The translations under genes were made by a program, and so were the position numbers. Source: Mycobacterium sp. KBS0706 (GTDB taxonomy: Bacteria; Pseudomonadota; Alphaproteobacteria; DSM-16000; Inquilinaceae). From it: 60,242 bases of DNA. This document shows, one piece after another, positions 59,756 through 60,242 of this stretch. Below the pieces are notes generated by a model that was not told the origin of the DNA, did not search any database, and saw only the letters and a program-made list of their open reading frames with translations. Location: NCBI RefSeq assembly GCF_005938675.2, contig NZ_VCCH02000048.1, positions 1 through 60,242 of the forward strand. Direction: 5' to 3'. Every line of letters begins with the position of its first letter. Within the stretch, counting starts at the first letter, position 1.

Positions 59756-60242
59756 TCAGCCCAGCAGGCCGGCAACGTGCTGGAACCAAGCGGCCAGCGG
59801 TGGCGGCAGGTAGATTCCGGCGGCCAGCACCAATCCGAGATGGCCGAGCATCGGCACGGTCGAGGCCTGGATGGGTGCAGAGGCGCCGGTGGGTTCGCCG
59901 AAGGCGAGTCCCTGGACGCGCAGCACAAGCGCCCCAAGGGCGATGAGCAGGCCGAAGACGAGCGGGACCGCCAACAGCGGCTCGCGGGCGAAGGTCGAGG
60001 TGACGACCAGGAACTCGCTCATGAACACGCCGAGGGGCGGTAGCCCGGCGATCGCCACGACGCCGGTGACCAGCCCCCAGCCGAGCACGGGATGGCTTTC
60101 GGTCAGGCCGCGGATCTCGGCGATCTTCTGGGTGCCCTTGACCTGGGCGATGTGGCCGACGGCGAAGAAGATCGCCGATTTGGTCAGGCTGTGCATGGTC
60201 ATGTGCAGCAGGCCGGCGAAATTGGCCAGCGGCCCGCCCATA
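59756..60242 (-). CDS. NuoN/HyfF-like proton-conducting membrane subunit, truncated by the window edge
   Basis: The C-terminal 161 residues of an antiporter-type subunit related to NuoL/M/N and HyfF. It reads HMTMHSLTKSAIFFAVGHIA (the conserved helix with its lysine) and GLPPLGVFMSEFLVV, followed by further hydrophobic segments. It couples electron transfer to ion translocation in such complexes. Its start lies beyond the right edge. It is directly upstream of the large-subunit gene, with ten bases between. Confidence 0.85.
   Translation of the reverse strand, partial: MGGPLANFAGLLHMTMHSLTKSAIFFAVGHIAQVKGTQKIAEIRGLTESHPVLGWGLVTGVVAIAGLPPLGVFMSEFLVVTSTFAREPLLAVPLVFGLLIALGALVLRVQGLAFGEPTGASAPIQASTVPMLGHLGLVLAAGIYLPPPLAAWFQHVAGLLG

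Overview
The window is high-GC DNA, most likely from an alphaproteobacterium of the Rhodospirillales/Azospirillum-Inquilinus type. This rests on codon use and on the gene families present (adenylate cyclase fused to TolB/TPR modules, MocR- and GlxA-type regulators, a CIO-type bd oxidase, a complex I-like membrane complex). It is inferred by eye; no 16S or other marker gene is present. No tRNA, rRNA or CRISPR array was found.

Region by region. (1) 1-2.9 kb: a left-truncated recombinase-like fragment, a class III adenylate cyclase with TolB/TPR modules, a large cruciform-forming repeat and the last 21 codons of an AraC regulator. (2) 3-10.6 kb: a redox/electrophile-stress island. It holds three short-chain dehydrogenases, a flavin reductase-like protein, DoxX, a LysR regulator, a pirin, an F420-type NADP-binding protein, WrbA and a SnoaL-like protein, with inverted repeats in several promoters. 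(3) 10.6-22 kb: oxidoreductase and catabolic genes. These include two quinone reductase/ADH-like enzymes, a cupin divergent from a MocR regulator, an HD-domain protein and a ketoglutarate-semialdehyde-type aldehyde dehydrogenase. A GlxA-type regulator sits among two paralogous proteins of unknown function, an alpha/beta hydrolase and a carboxymuconolactone decarboxylase-like protein. A bipartite 23-bp motif recurs in the promoters here and probably marks one regulon.

(4) 22.3-35.6 kb: a mobile and degraded region. A compact Tn3-family element (transposase only) interrupts an IS6-type transposase. After it come a structured non-coding stretch, a low-GC secreted orphan, an isolated phage terminase small subunit, a hydratase and an SDR, an IS630 remnant, a 2H phosphoesterase (frameshifted) next to a P-loop kinase-like protein, and a tyrosine recombinase.

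(5) 35.6-43.4 kb: a co-directional respiratory cluster fumC - cupin - mqo - poxB - cydA - cydB. The enzymes would turn fumarate into malate and oxaloacetate, and pyruvate into acetate. Electrons would go to quinone and then to O2 through the bd oxidase, bypassing NADH, complex I and bc1. (6) 43.5-51.6 kb: a tightly packed operon of a GntR/UTRA regulator, a family-5 solute-binding protein, a BtpA-family protein, a PfkB sugar kinase and a complete dipeptide-type ABC transporter. It is preceded by a near-perfect palindrome overlapping a promoter that would make a leaderless mRNA. (7) 51.7-57.7 kb: a C-terminally short ATPase-type regulator, an orphan sensor kinase, a solo Tn3 inverted repeat with a tnpA fragment, DUF983, two small unknowns, inorganic pyrophosphatase and an SMP-30 fragment. 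(8) 57.7-60.2 kb (minus strand, running off the window): NuoB-like, NuoD/HyfG-like and NuoN/HyfF-like subunits of an energy-converting hydrogenase-related complex whose large subunit lacks the usual NiFe cysteine pattern.
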